Assembly: GCA_964534845.1 (NCBI GenBank)
Contig: CAZHPV010000036.1
Location: 1-24,253 of the forward strand
DNA from: CALCKU01 sp964534845
GTDB taxonomy: Bacteria > Pseudomonadota > Alphaproteobacteria > Caulobacterales > Maricaulaceae
Direction of reading: 5' to 3'
Length of the DNA stretch: 24,253 nt
The position numbers were made by a program, and so were the translations under genes. The notes beneath the pieces are model-generated. The model was not told where the DNA came from. It ran no database searches and saw only the letters and a program-made list of their open reading frames with translations. Position 1 is the first letter of the stretch. Each line of letters opens with the position of its first letter. Shown piece after piece: positions 22,971 to 24,253 of the stretch.

Positions 22971-23984
22971 TTAAGCTACCTGGCTCAAATCACCGATACG
23001 CTGATGAATGTCCATGGTGAGTTCCATTGATTTTAGGCGTGCAGAGTGGTGGTAGAAAGGCATGGAAATAATATATTCGTCTGGGGCCAGTTTTGCCTGA
23101 AAAAGTCCCATACGTTGGGCGACTTGATCGGGTGTGCCCACGGCACTGCCTTGTAACATCCCTTCGACATGCGAGGCGATATGCGCTGGAATTTCAAAAT
23201 TTTCAATGGGTGCGGGAATAGGGCCACGCTGATTGGTAACCATGCCAACAAAGGCTTGCACCAGTGTTGAGAAATGAAATCTGGCGTCTTCTTCGGTCTG
23301 GGCCGCAAAGACATTACAGGCCATCATAAAATACGGGGCTGCTAAATGTTTGGAGGGCTTAAACTCGCGCCGGTAAATTTCCGCGGCTTCGAAAACATAT
23401 TGCGGTGCAAAATGTGAGGCAAAAGCGTATGGTAATCCTAAATGCGCAGCAAGCTGGGCTCCGAATAGACTGGACCCCAAAATATAGATAGGTACTTCAG
23501 TGCCTTCTCCGGGAATGGCGCGAACGGGCAAGGGTGTATCAGGGTCGGGCTGGGCCAGATATCCTATTAATTCTGTCACATCTTGAGGAAAACGATTGGC
23601 TGAGAGGCCGCTTTCTTGCCGTAGAGCGCGAATGACATTCCGGTCTCCGCCCGGCGCACGTCCAAGTCCTAGATCGATACGATCCGGATATAAAGTCGCC
23701 AAAGTGCCAAATTGTTCCGCAATAATAAGCGGAGCATGATTGGGCAACATTATCCCGCCTGCACCCAGCCTTATCGATTTGGTATGGGACGCTATGTGCG
23801 AAATCAACACGGAGGTCGCCGAACTGGCAACAGAAGTCATATTGTGATGTTCGGCATACCAGACGCGTTTATACCCCAAAGCTTCTGCATGTTGGGCCGT
23901 GCTGACACAATCGCGAAAACTGCCCGCGATATCGCCGCCTTCAATGATGCGGGCTAGATCCAGAATTGAAAAGGCAATAGACAT
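22971..23984 (-). CDS. LLM class flavin-dependent oxidoreductase (YhbW-like)
   Basis: A 337-residue luciferase-like monooxygenase family protein. The TIM-barrel flavoprotein marks are AEALGYKRVWYAEHHNM near residue 35, the IRLGAGGIMLPNHAPLIIAEQFGTL block near 70-95, and DLGLGRAPGGD near 105, which is typical of the YhbW/MsnO8 subgroup. GSSLFGAQLAAHLGLPYAFASHF follows near 165-190, and VGTPDQVAQRM near 290. Such enzymes use reduced FMN (F420 in some relatives) and O2; the substrate is unknown. A TTG at 23990 is in frame, but ATG 23984 gives the standard start MSIAFSILDLA. No clear ribosome site precedes it. It is separated from tviB by 135 bases and probably transcribed alone. Confidence 0.88.
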   Translation of the reverse strand: MSIAFSILDLARIIEGGDIAGSFRDCVSTAQHAEALGYKRVWYAEHHNMTSVASSATSVLISHIASHTKSIRLGAGGIMLPNHAPLIIAEQFGTLATLYPDRIDLGLGRAPGGDRNVIRALRQESGLSANRFPQDVTELIGYLAQPDPDTPLPVRAIPGEGTEVPIYILGSSLFGAQLAAHLGLPYAFASHFAPQYVFEAAEIYRREFKPSKHLAAPYFMMACNVFAAQTEEDARFHFSTLVQAFVGMVTNQRGPIPAPIENFEIPAHIASHVEGMLQGSAVGTPDQVAQRMGLFQAKLAPDEYIISMPFYHHSARLKSMELTMDIHQRIGDLSQVA

Positions 23985-24114
23985 AGGCAAAGAATACAGA
24001 GAGTTATGTTGAAATCAACATCAAAGCCTGATGGATAAATACGAATTGTTTAAGCCCTGTTCAGATGGGGGCGGGTATGTATAGTATAAGGTCAGCTTTT
24101 AGGCGGAGAAAATA

Positions 24115-24253
24115 ATGAGAATTTGGGCGCTTATATTGTCTTTTTTGGGAACGGTATTTGTCTCCCAGAACGCATTGGCCCTAAGCTGTGTGGCGCCCGA
24201 TATAATTAGGACGCTGGAATCCGCAAAACAGAGTGATTTAGTTTACTATATAT
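24115..24253 (+). CDS. Exported protein, N-terminal fragment (cut by window end)
   Basis: An open frame begins at ATG 24115, with GGAG six bases upstream (24105-24108), and runs 46 codons to the window edge. The first 22 or so residues form a classical Sec signal peptide: MRIWALILSFLGTVFVSQ followed by a likely cleavage after NALA. The mature part begins LSCVAPDIIRTLESAKQ, whose early cysteine and PD are reminiscent of small periplasmic proteins of unknown function in alphaproteobacteria. Too little is present for a family call. A TATAGT at 24080-24085 might be a -10 element, but no -35 accompanies it. Confidence 0.6.
   Translation, partial: MRIWALILSFLGTVFVSQNALALSCVAPDIIRTLESAKQSDLVYYI

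Overview
The window reads as a gene-dense, moderate-GC chromosomal segment from an alphaproteobacterium. Two things point there. The Entner-Doudoroff genes sit in a zwf-pgl-edd-glk-eda order, a run familiar from Caulobacterales and relatives, and many other products (DUF6065 protein, HyuA/HyuB pair, TrhO, TviB) are of types common in that class. No rRNA, tRNA, insertion sequence, phage gene or CRISPR array was seen. The genus cannot be fixed from the sequence alone.

Layout. (1) 24-479: a Kbp-type BON-LysM protein, followed by 300 bases without a gene between two converging genes, which hold a structured-RNA candidate with some 6S RNA-like features. (2) 781-2871, minus strand: a lipoprotein, the tRNA hydroxylase TrhO and a glutathione S-transferase, the last two overlapping by 4 bases. 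(3) 3019-3768: a DUF6065 protein that converges on the next block with only 10 bases between stop codons. (4) 3779-12452, minus strand: seven tightly packed frames, gap-ppc-zwf-pgl-edd-(glk remnant)-eda, covering lower glycolysis, anaplerosis and the whole Entner-Doudoroff branch. A divergent DeoR-family regulator at 12617-13441 faces this block across a 164-base region carrying repeated TGTTGC/GCAACA words, the likely operators. (5) 13569-14546: moaA for molybdenum cofactor. (6) 14582-20325: a PheA/TfdB-type FAD monooxygenase diverging from a coupled hyuA-hyuB pair. (7) 20352-22835, minus strand: a WbpE-like sugar aminotransferase and a TviB-like UDP-HexNAc 6-dehydrogenase, suggesting an amino-uronic acid for a surface polysaccharide. 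(8) 22971-23984: a YhbW-like LLM flavin oxidoreductase, then the first codons of an exported protein running off the right edge.

How it works together. Zwf, Pgl, Edd and Eda turn glucose 6-phosphate into pyruvate plus glyceraldehyde 3-phosphate. Gap takes the triose onward, and the PEPC-family protein would refill oxaloacetate. The DeoR-type regulator probably senses a sugar phosphate and controls the block.

The most striking observation is the 89-codon frame between edd and eda. It is a glucokinase reduced to three in-frame pieces (N-terminal phosphate loop, catalytic-Asp segment, C-terminal tail), with the substrate-binding and second phosphate-binding parts gone. The frame is still open and still overlaps both neighbours, so it may survive as a translational bridge or as a small protein with another job. 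Other points worth a look are a PEPC with an altered catalytic loop, an Eda that ends about 20 residues early inside an inverted repeat, TTG starts on ppc and zwf, and the RNA candidate at 561-695.
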